A stretch of 64,000 nucleotides of DNA from Eucalyptus grandis (GCF_016545825.1 NC_052618.1:1614461-1678460); one strand, 5' to 3'. Numbered from the stretch's first letter, positions 1 through 12,084 are shown. The notes: generated by a model not told the origin, from the letters alone. Program-made: numbers and translations.

Positions 1-271
1 CTATAAAAATTCAATTAGTAAAAGCATCATTTAGGCGGTAATGCTTATTCATGGAATATTGTTATAAAATAAATGCGTTAAGTATATGTTTAGAATTTTT
101 TGATGTCATGTAATAAATGTGTCATAATAAATATAATTGATGATTTATTTGAGGCTTTTTTCTTAAAAATTATTAATCATATTTGGAAGCTTATCAGGGA
201 GACATGGCTCTTCCCTTCCTATTGCTAAGAATGTAGGAAGTCTTTTGCTCGTTTGAGAGAGGAAATGCTTT

Positions 272-801
272 TCTTTCTTCTTAGAAGGAAAGAACGAAGA
301 AGAAAGAGAGAGAAGATAATAAATGTGTGGAGACTCTGCAGAGGAAAGAGAGAGAACATGCAGGGCTAGCGTGCAGACTAGATGAGAAAGAAAGGTGATT
401 ATTTTTTACATGCATAAATTTCATCTTGGCGAGCTATCTCCACAACGCCACGCTTCATGATTGGTTCTAGACCATGCTTCCTGAGCACCTAATATTTTCT
501 CCTACTTATCACGTGGCATTGCAGGGCCAAAAACTGTCTTTCTTCTTAGAAGGAAAGAACGAAGAAGAAGAGAGAGAAGATAATAAATGTGTGGAGACTC
601 TGCAGAGGAAAGAGAGAGAACATGCAGGGCTAGCATGCAGACTAGATGAGAAAGAAAGGTGATTATTTTTTACATGCTTAAATTTCATCTTGGCGAGCTA
701 TCCCCACAACGCCACGCTTCATGATTGGTTCTAGACCATGCACCCTGAGCACCTAATATTTTCTCCTACTTATCACGTGGCATTGTAGGGCCAAAAACTG
801 T
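272..801. repeat. 265-bp direct tandem duplication (2 copies)
   Basis: Two head-to-tail copies with a period of about 265 bp: the block starting at 281 recurs from 546, and both copies end in the same GGCCAAAAACTGTC string (about 528 and 790). The copies differ at only a few bases and small indels, so the duplication looks recent. The unit is purine-rich at its start (GAAGAA and GAGAGA runs) and then carries a CACGTGGCA box-like string. No protein is recognised; the short reading frame through it is a by-product. Confidence 0.9.
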
Positions 802-1071
802 CCAATCAACACGTAGAAAAGCAAATGTCAAGGTACAATTTTCGTACCCCTCGAAATAAGACAAATAATGCCGAAAAGGCGCTAAAACTACTGATTTCCA
901 ATCAAATTTAAAAAAAAAAATCGCTTATATAAAACAAAAAACCATTGGGATCTAGCTTTGGGAATCAGACTTTCATGATGCTATTAGAATGAGAATATGT
1001 GGTTTCATCAAGTATTTTCTTTTTTCGGTAAATATCATTAAGTATTATTTCGTTAATGTTGTAACTAGTAA

Positions 1072-4000
1072 ATGTGCTATTTTCTATAGAATGGCGAATA
1101 ATAGGAACCTAGCTATATCCTAGCCCCATGCAACTATTGAGGAATAGATGTGGAAATTGAATGCAAGAAAGTGGGAATTGTTAAACAGAATAATAATGAC
1201 TAAAAGTAAATACTTGAGAAGGATATCAAGGCCCTTTCGATCATTTTCTAATGTTGAACTTAAAGCTTCCTGATTTCCTAAAAGAGAATGGTCCTACTCC
1301 TAGATTCAAGCGGTCTATTCTTACATGTTACGAATTACGAGAATGAACAGAAAGTGGGGCATATCTATTGAAGATGCTATTAAAGCAGCAATTGAAGGAG
1401 TGCCTCTTCACCATGCATGATTGATTCCTATAGCACTTCTTTCAATCATCCGGTCTAAATAACAATGACCCCAAGGTCCAAGAAGTTGCAGACTATCCCA
1501 AGCTTTGGATTTTGTATGATTTTTCTGTCTTTCGTCCGTTTGAATGAAGAGAATAAAGTATTATTGGATGGTGCTTATTTCTATATTTTATGTGAAGACA
1601 TAATGGTTCTAACCAAAAAGGAAAAGGGAAAAAACAAATTTCTGGTATTGTTGTCACTAATACCTCTCATGAGAATGCTATGCAACTAAAAGCACTAGTT
1701 TCCATAAGTTGTTAATAGCCTTGTCCTTCCAAGGTTTCCTTTCCATCTTAATATGCCATTTAGTATTTATGTAAAGAATTTGTGGGAGAGAAAATGGCAC
1801 TATGGAAGTTGGTATGAAAATCATCTAAGTATAAGTCTCAAAAAGAGAAAAGGGAATATTTCTTTTTAGGATGCTAAATATGGTTTCAAAAGTGGGCAGC
1901 GGATGAATTTGAATCTTGTTGGTAATCTTTATTAATCGCGCGTCCCAAACCTAAGTTATAATCATAAAAAGTTTACAATTTTAACCAAAGATTTCTACTT
2001 AGAAAAGAATTTGAACTTATTAGAAATTAATCTTTATGGAGAGATTGTATATAATTGTTCTACACATCATAACTTTGTTAGTATTCTTCTATTCCAAGCC
2101 ACTAAGCTCGTGAAAATACTCAAATTTCACAGGACTCTTGTAAGAAAAGAAAAAGATAATTGGAAAGAAAAACAATTATTAATGAAAGTGCATAGACCCT
2201 GGTTAGATGTATGCTTTTCCTCTTTCCTATCTATCTTACCATTAATGGGGCCTGGAGATGGCTATTTTGAACTATTTAAGTTAAAATTATATGGTGTGTT
2301 TAAAGCAATTTATAAAGTAATTTATACGATGGAAATAGGTGCTGTCATTTTTTGGTTAAAATTATGTGAATTTTGAGGCATTCATCGACATATACCTAGA
2401 ATTGTCCTTTGAAGGATGTGCAAACTCTATGGTCTCCACTGTTGGAAGAGTTCATGGAGAGTTTATGGCTTGATTATTAAACAAGAAAAGAAGTGCTCGG
2501 CTTTGTTCTACTTGCTCACTGAAAATTATAATATCTCCTTAATTAGTCGCCTTAGCAAATATATGCCTATGTATTTCACAATGGACCATAAAATGGTGCA
2601 AAAATGGGATGGCAATTTCTTTCTTTCGACTTGTTTGGCAGCTTAATGAGATCTGAAAATTGAAGACTCGTAAAAAAAAAAAAAATTCAGTTTTTCTTTG
2701 AATTTTATCTTCACTCTTTTTTGTAAATGCAAGCATATGGGCAAACGATTTACAAAGTATTTGTCAATGGGATCCCCTTTGTTTGGAGAGGCAAATAGAA
2801 ATAAAAGTCGATGGGATTAAGAATAGTCGTATAGATCTAATCGTATTCACCAAAGTCCAAATTATTATATGAATATTTCCAAAAATTTTATAGAAACATT
2901 GCAAAAAACCTAACCATCTTTACTTATTCGAAATTGCAATTTGCACCATATCTAATTTTAAAATACTATACTTTCGCATATGATACACTCGCTTTTTAAA
3001 CAATGATAATATTTTCTCCATGTTTTTCCTAAAGTAAGATGTAGGGTTTCGAGTAAAAAAGACATCCCGATGCAGATGAGAGACCGGAAACAACAATAAA
3101 CAAATTTAAAATTCCACGAAGAGAGAAGAGAGGAGAGAGAGAGGAGGGACCTTGAACACATAATCAAGAAACCCACATGACCAAAAAAAGAAAATAACAA
3201 ATAATAAAGACACCCATATGGCAGATGGGCCACCAAGGGGAAAAGAAAGAGGTGGTGGGGCCAGCGAAAAATAGAGAAATATACATAAAAAGGAAAAAAA
3301 AAATTGCTCGACTTCTCTTCCCATTGGGAGAAGAGAAGCACAAGACCTCTGATGGCCATGTCTTCTTAAAATTTGCCAAGTAGCTAAATAGCTATTTAAA
3401 TTATCCTTTTTTTTTAGTTAAAAAGATAGTTGATAGATATTAAAGATTTACTAGCCCCGAAAGAAAATATTAATTTTGATCCAAAGATGACTAGAGTTTT
3501 GATAGTTTTGATCAATAAAATATTTTCCTTAATCAATAAGTCTAATCATTGACTAGGTTTTTCCATTATTAATTTATTTTAGGGTTAATACTTTGAAAAA
3601 CTCTAAATCGGACAAATTTACTCCAAACTATTTTTTTAACCATAAATAATCCCAAACTGGTATACCTTTGACAAATTTACCCCAAACTGGTATACTTGTG
3701 ATAATTTTATCCTTTGTTAGTTTTCATTAAATTTTACTATTAAATCATTAAGTTAAATAATATGTGACAGTTGACTAGTATACAAATTTGGAATTTTATA
3801 CTCCATTTTTCACAGTTTACAATTTTTGTGATTTTTTTGTGGTATTAATCTAATTTAGCGGAAGGTATGTTTGTCACAAATTTACTAATTTTGGGTTTTT
3901 TACGGTCGAATAAATTATTTTTGAGTAAATTTGTCATAAATGTATCGTTTAGGGTTTATTATGATTAATCGGGGTAAATTGTCACGGGTGTACTAATTTG

Positions 4001-4810
4001 GAGTTTTTCATAATCAAAAAAATAGTTTGGGGTAAATTTATCGCAAGTATACCAGTTTAGGGTTTTTTAATGTATTAACCATTTATTTTATGTATACAAT
4101 GTCTTTGGATGGAATAAATAGAAGCACAAGCTCCTTTGCCAAATTGATGAAAATCGCATGCAAGTTAGATGAATTAAATTTTGTTGAGGTTTTCCTCAAT
4201 GGCTAATGAATTATGAAACCTTTTTATTATTATTATTATTTGCAATCTCAAGATACTTTCCACTACTTTTTTTTTTTTTTAAATGTAATTACTATTTCAA
4301 AATGATAAATTGAAGTGGTGAGTTTTTATTCACCAAAACATAAAAATAAAAAATTATAAGTATCTCGATATGTGGTGTCTCATCCTAAAATGAAGCCCAC
4401 AAAAAGTGGAGCTACGCGGGGAATTGCTTTGAAACAAGAAAGAAGAAAGCATCATCTTCTTCGGAGAGGAATCAGAATGGAAGTAAAAGGAAGAGAAACG
4501 ATGGGATGATTCAGAATTAGGATGGAAGCCGAACGAGCTCGATGGTCATTTTATAGAGGAAGAAATTGAGGTGTTGGGTGCAGTATTGGACTTTTGTTGA
4601 TTTGATTTTTGTTGTTTTGTTTTGTAAAATTGATGATTATCGCCTTTTCTTGAAGTGACTCTCGGTTCAAGCTTGGTAGTTGTGAGATAATGGTTTTATG
4701 AGGAGTAGAAAAATCATGTCCCCATTCCCATTTCCTTGATTTCCCTCTTTATATCACGCTAGAAAGGGCATGCTAATGCTTGCCCTTTTCGGCATGAGTC
4801 TTCAATTCAA
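1072..4810 (+). repeat. Inverted duplication, arm A (about 3.2 kb plus insertion)
   Basis: This segment reappears in reverse complement at 21100-24595 (arm B). Matches run from the string TCTATAGAA near 1083 to the TTGCCCTTTTC string near 4780. Without the 509 bp of MITE plus duplicated target inside arm A, and the insertion in arm B, both arms are about 3.2 kb, so this is one duplicated unit. Short frames such as 1465-1689 and 2011-2376 are matched by diverged frames in arm B, but stops interrupt every longer reading. I recognise no protein family. The unit may be a decayed gene or a non-autonomous transposable element. Confidence 0.85.
3582..4080. mobile_element. Mutator-like MITE with 10-bp target duplication
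   Basis: A 499-bp element begins GGGTTAATAC and ends GTATTAACC, and the terminal inverted repeats extend about 80 bp with internal ACCCCAAACT-type repeats. It is flanked on both sides by ATTTATTTTA (3572-3581 and 4081-4090). Arm B has the equivalent site near 21800-21820 (reverse orientation) with a single copy of the target and no element, so both ends are defined by comparison. Terminal repeats this long with a 9-10 bp target duplication point to the Mutator-like superfamily. There is no transposase coding sequence. Confidence 0.85.
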
Positions 4811-4844
4811 ATGATAAAAAAGAGTAAAAATGAAAATAAAAAGC

Positions 4845-5960
4845 AGCAATCGCTTGTATATAAAAAACCATTATTTATTATTTATAGAGCAGTAGTCGTG
4901 GTCGTGTGGAAATATATTTGAAAGATGCCGCAATATATTAGGTGGAGGCGCTTATTGGGCGGGCTTTGGTGAAATATTAGGATCGCGCACTTTCATCCAT
5001 CCTAATGTGAACGAAATCGTGGATAAGGTGACCTCTTCAGCCAAATGTCATCACTCGAGCCCGCCTAATAGTGTCTTCAGTCCCTTGTGACTTTACCAGG
5101 TCAGGACAAGCTTGGGGAATCAGACCTCCATGATGCTATTACAATGAAAATGCGTGGTTCCAGGTTGTGACATACATAAGTATTATTCATTAATGTGGTA
5201 ACAATTAAATGTGCTATTTTCTATATATCATGTTGAGAATTAGTAGTAATCCTAGAAATGAGGTAATCAAATCTATCCTATCCCAGCCCTGAGCATCCAT
5301 TGAGGATGTAGAAATTGAATGGTAACGGAACGGGAATCACATTAAACTGATAAATAATAACTAAAAACAGCCACCGAGGTCCAAGAAGCACTCGCGAGAA
5401 TTACTTTGGCCCATCGTAGACTTTGGATTTTGTATGATTTTTTTGTAGACTATGTGTGTGCACAGGTTGGGCAAGTAAATGAGTGATTGTTTATTGTTAG
5501 GATATAAGGCTCTCATCTGTCTATCTCTAAAGTATTATTAATTGATGCTTATTTCAACATTTAATATGAATACATATTGGGTCTAACCAAAAAGGGAAAA
5601 AAGAAGGAAAAAAAGAAAAAACTAAAACTTCAGTGGTATTGTTGCGATGGATACCTCGGGCTTTGCAACTAAAAGCACAAGTTTCCTTAAGTAGTTGATA
5701 ACCAAAAGGGGTTAATTAGTTCACACTTTTAACCTAAGAATTCTCTCCTCCCCAAATAAAGACGCTCGGATGTGGATGGGCCCCACGAGCAGGAAAGAGA
5801 GAAGTGGGGCCCAGCTAAAAATTGGAGAAATATACAAAAAGAAGAAGAAGAGATTTCCACTTTCTTGATTTCCATCTTTATTTTACATCACACTTTGGAG
5901 AGGAGAGCAGGCGGGAATAATAACGGCGGGCCGGGGTCCGGTGCTTCGAAGGTGAATTGC
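4845..5960 (+). repeat. Degenerate, internally deleted extra copy of arm A
   Basis: The sequence from 4845 resembles 925-965 (the string ATATAAAA...ACCATT), and 5105-5720 resembles 950-1720, including the shared string TTTGGATTTTGTATGATTTT. Then 5760-5900 resembles 3215-3300 and 4720-4760. It is therefore a direct repeat of arm A with the middle deleted and about 240 bp of extra sequence near 4870-5105. It is much more diverged than arm B. No coding potential is recognised. Confidence 0.6.
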
Positions 5961-6097
5961 TGATTTTTGTTCTTTGCCTCGAGCCGCACGAGCCTATATT
6001 TTATGGTCATTTTAAATAGGAAAAAACCATAAATTTTGATTTTATTTTTGGTATCATTGAGGAATTTTTTTCACTCACTGATGGAGAAGAGGACTTA

Positions 6098-6773
6098 AGC
6101 ATTGTTTAATTCAGCATTTGGAATGCTCTTTGGGGCTCTAAAGGGGTTTGGTTCAATTTTTTGAGGACTTTAGGGAGATGCAATTGCATCTCTAAGGGGT
6201 TTTAAAGGCTTTTGGGGGAATGGAGGGGTAGAGATTCATTGGGAAATTGCATTTTCGGAATGCAAGTTGTACTGTTCATCACTGTTTATGCAGCTAGTAG
6301 AGAAGTCGATTAGAGGCCAACGACCGCCAGCCAAGGGTTGCGCTTGCCGGCGACAGCCGCCTGAGGGTCACCCGACCTCGGCGACCCTAAGCGATGGCCG
6401 CTGGGTCATGCGATTGCTTGGGGTTGCGACCACCCGGGCGGTCGTCACCCTGGGCGGGTCGCCCAACCTCGGGCGGCCGTCGCCTAGGGTCGCCCGACCC
6501 GGCGACCGTCCGGGGGCTAGATTCGGCCATCCGATGGCCAAATCCGCAAATCTAGTGGTGGCCGCACTTAAAAAAAAATACAAATATATCTTTCATTATT
6601 TAATTTAATAAAAGTCAATTACAAATGTAAATTTTACTAAACGGTATTTTTGCCAAAGTTATTTTTTAATGTAAATTTTACCAAACGATATTTACATTTC
6701 GGAAAACCCCATTCACCTAAAGGTATTTACATTTTTGCAAATGCATTCCCCAAAAGCCGAACTAAATGGGCCC
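6098..6773. mobile_element. PIF/Harbinger-type MITE with GC-rich core
   Basis: The left end reads AGCATTGTTTAATTCAGC and the right end, in reverse complement, reads GGGCCCATTTAGTTCGGC. They form an imperfect terminal inverted repeat, and TTA flanks both ends (6095-6097 and 6774-6776). A 3-bp TTA duplication and GGGCC-type ends fit the PIF/Harbinger (Tourist) group. The core at about 6310-6560 is strikingly GC-rich, with repeated GCGACC/GGTCGC words, against AT-rich flanks. The open frames in both directions across this core are a composition effect, not genes. Confidence 0.55.
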
Positions 6774-7392
6774 TTAACCCGGTGCATTTTACTCTTGAAA
6801 GACCTAAACTTATATATCGATATATCCTCTATTCTAGCACTGTTTAAGGGCATATTTATCGCGTTAATATAAATTCAAGATTTTTTACGACATAAAATAT
6901 TTTAAATATGTCTCATAGTGAGCAAGTTTGCAATGAATTTAGTTTGGGATTTTTTTTGTTACTAACCTTATATACCTAGGAAAAATGGAAAGTGTTGATG
7001 GCGCAAACTTCAGCACGAGACATGGCGCGCATGGATGTAGGCAATATGCCTGACCAAAATAATTTAGAAAGGCGAAGCAAAAGGAGGGAGAAAATTAAGA
7101 GGAGATGCGGGTCCCATCTTTGTTATGCATCCCCCGGACAAAGATTTGGCCCCAGACCTAATTCTTATTTCCATATCTTCTTCATTCATGAATGGTGGTG
7201 TGTTGTCATTTCATGCACTCTCCCTCTCCTTTCTATCTTTCCATGCGTCGGCTAACCGACAGAAAAAAAAAAAAATCACTTTTTCATTATTTATTCACGG
7301 GGCTTTGGTCACGCAAAAAAGGGTCTTGTTCCCAGCAAATTAGAAAATAAAAAATTTGTGCATTTTGCGAGCATGAACAAAAAGGGAGGCTC

Positions 7393-7588
7393 ACTATCCA
7401 CCGTGGTGGCTTCGCTGGATAAGGTCCCGTTGATCCTTACTCTCAAGGTGAGGGATTCGAAACCCAGTGGAGGTATTTGGTGCCTTAACTGCTTGCACGG
7501 GATGGCAGTTCCCCTCGTGCAGCCTCAGAGTTTGTCCGTCAGCTGCCGGTTGTACGAAATTCCCTAAGTCATAAAAAAAAAAAAAAAT
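7393..7588 (+). mobile_element. tRNA-derived SINE with poly(A) tail
   Basis: A roughly 195-bp element has an RNA polymerase III A-box-like string TGGCTTCGCTGG (7407-7418), a B-box-like string GATTCGAAACC (7454-7464), and an A-tract tail at about 7572-7587. The flanking GAGGCTC (7386-7392 and 7589-7595) is a target-site duplication. Box spacing of about 36 bp is normal for tRNA-derived SINEs. It is transcriptionally oriented on the + strand and encodes no protein. Confidence 0.75.
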
Positions 7589-7827
7589 GAGGCTCGAGAT
7601 ATGTATGTTTGTCATGCGGCGGCTCTTGGATTGTCATTCATTCGGGTGATCCTCCCAATCGTAAGGTGAGGGCCATGATTTATCATCCCTGCACCCATGC
7701 ACCCATGCTTCCTAATTTAGAGGATCAAGGCGCCCCGGCTATTTTTTTCTATGTTGTTGCCAGGGCCACGAAAATTATTGAGGAGGGCATATGTATCATT
7801 TTGGTTCTCTAGGAAATCTATTTTGGA

Positions 7828-7828
<1 letters not shown>

Positions 7829-7855
<27 letters not shown>
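7829..7855. repeat. (CT)n microsatellite
   Basis: An uninterrupted dinucleotide CT run of about 13 repeats. Other long runs in the window are (GA)n at 43067-43142 and 52558-52589. Confidence 0.95.
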
Positions 7856-7859
<4 letters not shown>

Positions 7860-7998
7860 AGGTTGGGCTTTCCTTGGCGTACAAATGCCATTCCATGTTT
7901 GCTTGTTCACGACTCGACACACTAGCTGCCACTTCTTTCTTTTCCTCTCTCCTAACCACCACCGTCATCTCAAACCCCAGTAATTCCCAATTCTTGTT

Positions 7999-8208
7999 TT
8001 TTTTTTTTAGTCAGTTTTACTTTATTTCTATTCTAACTCTCGTTATTAGATTTTAGATTTTTGCTTTACCCTTATTGTAGGGCGTGAGGGTCAAAATCCA
8101 TATTTAATACTGAATTGTCCCTATCCCAACCCCCGTGAATGTGGAGATTTAAATCCCTCACCTCACTCTTTTGTATTGGAAGAGTGGCCATTGGGCAATC
8201 CCAGTGAT
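7999..8208 (-). mobile_element. tRNA-derived SINE, minus strand, older copy
   Basis: The sequence matches the better-defined SINE at 11366-11572 along its length: a T-tract at the left (tail), a GTAGGGCGTGAG string, a B-box-like GAGATTTAAATCCC, and a right end GGCAATCCCAGTG. Read on the minus strand, it runs from an A-box region near 8190 to the poly(A) tail near 8000. I did not find a clean target-site duplication, so the exact ends are approximate. Confidence 0.6.
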
Positions 8209-8469
8209 TCAAGAACTAAGAACTCCCACTTCCCTCTCTCTCTCCCCCTTGTTTGTATAATGGGAAGTTTCTTGCTCTTCCATTTTCCCGCACCCCACCT
8301 TTCTGAAGAAATCTAAAGTTGCAGCAAAAAGGACAAACCTTTTGCTATAAGAAACTCTAGAAACATGAGGTAACTCTTGCTAATACAATAACCTCGGAAA
8401 ATGAAGCGGAAAAAAAAAAAAGGAAGAAAGAGAGGGAGAGAAAACAATATTTTATGTTGTACCAAATCT

Positions 8470-8690
8470 TTAGGGTTCTGGGGTGTTTGATTCGGCTTTT
8501 CTAAGGGTCTTTGGGCCCTGAAAACCCATTGGGAAAAAAAATGGTGTTTGGTTTAGCATTTGAAGCTTCCCTTATCCAAATGCTGATTTTGAAATGCTGA
8601 AAGCTCAAAGTATCTCCACCTATTTTGGGCATTTCAGCATTTTGGGCATCATTTGGTCTAAGGGATTAATGAATTTTTGCTCGGTGCCTA
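8470..8690. mobile_element. Possible short MITE related to the 6.1-kb element
   Basis: The string GGGTGTTTGATTCGGCTTTT near 8478 resembles the terminal repeat of the element at 6098-6773. The words TTTGGTTTAGCATTT and its near-complement recur through to ACCAAATGATG (reverse complement) near 8660. Ends and target duplication are unclear, so this is a tentative call. Confidence 0.35.
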
Positions 8691-8740
8691 TTTTACTGTC
8701 AAAATTTTATTAAAAGTCCAATTTTACCTAATACTAAACA

Positions 8741-8749
8741 AAACCCTAA
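8741..8749 (+). promoter_or_regulatory. telo-box (AAACCCTAA) upstream of the RPL35 relic
   Basis: The exact telo-box AAACCCTAA is followed by a pyrimidine-rich leader. This motif is characteristic of plant ribosomal-protein promoters, and here it precedes an RPL35 relic. The promoter was therefore carried along with the duplicated gene. Confidence 0.6.
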
Positions 8750-9204
8750 CTCTTTCCTCTGTTCTGTAGCATTCTCCATCACGCGACGACGACTCTCTTC
8801 TTCATCCCTCTCTCTTTGCAACTCGCACCACTCCATCACGATTTGAATTCGAGCACCACTCCATCAAGGCCGAAGTTTGTCGCGATGAGCGAGCGAATCC
8901 GAGATTTGAGGTTGGTTTTGTTTCTCTTTAATCATTTGCTTCCTCTCGCGGATTGGCGACGGCTCTGCTTCCTTCTCCTGCGTCGGTGAAACCCTAGGGA
9001 CGAAATTGGGGTTATCCTATCTTGTGTTGCTGACTTGAACTTGCCCTTTCGATTTGAATCGGTGGCAGCAAGGATCAAGGTGCACGAGCTGAGGCAGAAG
9101 TCGAAGACCGACCTTTTGACCTAGCTGAAGGAACTCAAGGCCGAGCTCGCCCTCCTTCACGTCGCCAAGGTCACCGGTAGTGCCCTGAACAAGCTCTCCA
9201 AGAT
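8750..9204 (+). pseudogene. RPL35: 60S ribosomal protein L35 (uL29), 5' part only
   Basis: Exon 2 (9069-9204) translates to RIKVHELRQKSKTDLLT, a stop, then LKELKAELALL and VAKVTG...NKLSK. This is the N-terminal third of eukaryotic L35, which sits at the polypeptide exit of the large ribosomal subunit. The stop is TAG where the family has a glutamine codon, a single C-to-T change. A GTACAT donor follows at 9205, and an AG acceptor precedes the exon at 9067-9068. A leader-like, GC-rich stretch and an intron-like segment lie at 8760-9066, but no usable ATG-G exon 1 is visible. The later exons are not found downstream. Because introns are kept, this is a duplicated, truncated copy and not a retrocopy. 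Confidence 0.8.
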
Positions 9205-11351
9205 GTACATCACTATTCTTACTTGATTTTCGTGATTTCGATGGTCTACATTGGAGCTTTTTTTATGTTTTTGGTAGATGGTAATGTTGGGTTTGGGATG
9301 CCCATGAGCTTTGGTTATGGTGGTTAAATTGGGTTTTCGGCACATATTGGATTTCTTGTTTGTGGAAGTTAGTCAGAGCATGTTATATTTGTTGCTGTTT
9401 ATATGATGGATGATCAATGTTTTGGTGATGGGTACTTTCTAACAATGGGTGGCTAGAAGCATGGGATGGTTATATTTTGTAAGGCATTGGAAATTCGGAA
9501 AAGCTCGATTGGTCGATGAATCTTGAGTGGATAAATGCAAAAAAAGTTGGCTTTTTGCAAGTAACTTACTGAGATTTCTTTGAAAGACGATGTCACCGAT
9601 TAGTTGCTATGATGTTATGGTAGCTTACGAGTTGGCAACGCTCTCGCTTGTTCCGTGTGCTCCTCAGTGTCAACATCCCTTCAGCATCCTACCCTGCAAA
9701 CATAGCAATGTCATTTATAGCCATTGATGTGCGATAGAATTAAGCTTAAACCCATTGTCATGCTTTACGAATTATCCATTTGCTCACGCCTAAACTTTTT
9801 GCCCAAAGACCTGTCATGGATTGAATTCGTCCATAGCAAGGAAACCTGACCTCTAAACCAAAATATTAATTTGCATAGTCTTGCATTTGCATCTCTTACT
9901 TGTGTTTCTTTGCAATTTGTTACTAATGGCATTTTATCATGTCTGCATCGAATAAAAGATGGGTCTTATACGAATTGGCCCGATAGACGTCCCACCCTTC
10001 AATTGGGCGGATGATCCTTCATGCAATGTGGCGCTTATGCTTAGCGTGAAATCTCTTAAATATTGCAGACTTTTATTACATCATTAGCTGTGACTTTCTG
10101 TCTTTCTTTCATTTTCCTGAAATGTTAATTGTGTAGCAAAATAATAGTCATATTTCCATTGCTTTCTGCGTTGCCCGTGAAAATTAGTCCTTTCGAAGAC
10201 GACAAAACCTTTTTTGTTTAGACAAAAGCTAAACATTACGTGGTCCAATATATATTTTTTATCTTCTTAATCTTCGTAATACGCATGATTAGTATTTTGG
10301 GAATTGAATATTTTCTCAATGAGCATGTTCAACAAATGTCTGGACGGCATTCGTAGATAAGATTTTCTTTTCTTCTTTTATGGCAAGGTCATTGAAGCCA
10401 TACATGGTAGGTGGTGCTGGTGGTTAGGTGGAGGCTAGGCTGAATTTGTGTCCATTGAATGCAGTGTTGACAGTAGTTGCCAGCAACACAAACAACCATG
10501 TGTGTATGATATACATTTATATGTCCACGAAATGCTCGAGAAAGACTTACAAGAATATGTCGATGACATCTAAAATCGAGAGTCAATAAATTCTCATGAA
10601 GGAATTCAACATTCTCGCCATATGTTGCAAGACATCTGTCAAATGCAGCATTAAACTATAAATCAAAGATCTAAACAAAAATCAAATTCAGATTAATGTA
10701 TGCAGCATAGGAATTCACAGAACCAAAAAGCGTGCAGAAGCAGACGTTTAGGTGATTGAATTATCTATCATTCAGACAACTTGTTAGTTCTCGGTGATCA
10801 AATGTATTCTCTGGGAAAACTTGGGAGGCAGTCCACGTCTCAGAGGCATGGCAAATAAGGTAAAATAGTTTTTATAACAAAAAATGTCTTGAAGGGTAAG
10901 AAAGAAAAATTATATACAGGTGGAGGAGGGTCTTGTGATTCCCAGCCATATGGCTAGGAGTCTTAGTGGTTAATTGCAATGAAGAGGAAGTGCAATATTA
11001 TCCTAGCAAAACTAGCGAGAAGAGGATAACAATAAATTTGATTCGTTCTTAAAAGTAGTGAAAACGATTCGAGTGTTTGAGGAAGATGAATATGAAATCT
11101 CTCTCTCGAGTTTTTGAGGAAATCTCCCTCCCTCCCTCCCCATTATTATCAATTATGGTGATGATCATACGAGGGTCCCAATCGTTTTTTCTAGGACTTG
11201 GACTTTATACCGTTACGGTGGATAGGGGAAAATCATGTCCATTCAGTAGGGGGCACTTAATCATTAGCTATAAGGATAGTGTCCACCATCATTACTAACT
11301 TTTAATGCTAGAAAAATAAATATTTATCTATCATTATAATCAAATATTATC
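9205..11351. other. No gene recognised
   Basis: The first few hundred bases look like the intron that followed the RPL35 exon. The rest is AT-rich, with short frames in both directions (for example 10389-10586 minus and 11077-11298 plus) that have no recognisable domain. Confidence 0.5.
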
Positions 11352-11365
11352 TAATTAGTTATACT

Positions 11366-11572
11366 TTTTATTTTTGGTCAAGTCCTATTCTATTTCTACT
11401 CCACACTCACTCTCGGACTTTTGTCCTACCTCTTGTAGGGCGTGAGAGTCGAAATCCACTCCTGAAACTTATCCGTCCTCACCCTCATCTCCTCATGAGA
11501 AGGTGGAGATTTGAACCCCTCACCTCCCCCTTCCATGTTGGAAGGGTGGTCACTTGGGCGAATCCCAGTGGT
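11366..11572 (-). mobile_element. tRNA-derived SINE, minus strand, with 14-bp target duplication
   Basis: A 207-bp element is bounded by perfect 14-bp direct repeats TAATTAGTTATACT (11352-11365 and 11573-11586). On the minus strand it has an A-box-like GCCCAAGTGACC near the start and a B-box-like GGTTCAAATCTCC (11505-11517 on the + strand). Its tail is A-rich, seen on the + strand as TTTTATTTTT just inside 11366. The same family occurs at 7999-8208. A perfect long target duplication implies fairly recent insertion. Confidence 0.85.
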
Positions 11573-11611
11573 TAATTAGTTATACTAAACCAATAGATTT
11601 TTAGACATTTA

Positions 11612-12084
11612 GGGCCCGTTTGTTTATGTTTCTTTTTCTGTTTTTAAACACTTTTTCTGTTTTTTTTTGTTCATGGGAACAAAAAAAGGCAAAGCGTTTG
11701 GGTGCGTTTGTTCCTTTTTGTTCTTTTGTTCAAGGAACAAAAAGAAACAAACGCGTTTGTGTTTCTTGTTTTTGAAACACTTTTTGAGAAACACTTTTTT
11801 TTTTTTTTTTCTCTTATTTTCTTGTTATTTTTTTCTTTTGGCCAAAAGAAAAAAAAAAAAAAAATAAAAAGAAAAAAGAAAAAGGAAAAATAAGAAAAAA
11901 AATAGAAAAAATAAAAGAAATAAAAAAATTATCCAAATTTACCAAACATGTTTCTGTTTATTTTTATTCCCTGAACAAGTTTACCAAACGCGTGTTTTTG
12001 TTTAAAAATTGTTTCCCCGGAAAAACACTTTTTTCTATTTCGTTCCCTAGAACAATTTTTAAAGAAACACAAACAAACGCACCC
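11612..12084. mobile_element. PIF/Harbinger-type MITE, TTA target site
   Basis: A 473-bp element starts GGGCCCGTTTGTTTATGTTT and its right end reads, in reverse complement, GGGTGCGTTTGTTTGTGTTT. TTA flanks both ends (11609-11611 and 12085-12087). The interior is made of poly-T and poly-A blocks and TTTCTTTTTGTT-like words, so it can fold back, and it has no coding capacity. The apparent proteins at 11667-11893 are translations of homopolymer runs. Confidence 0.75.

Noticed and set aside
6267..6608. Open frames on both strands across GC-rich sequence
   Set aside because: They lie in the core of a MITE, have biased low-complexity translation and no domain.
11667..11893. Lys/Phe-rich small proteins
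   Set aside because: Translations of poly-A and poly-T blocks inside a MITE.
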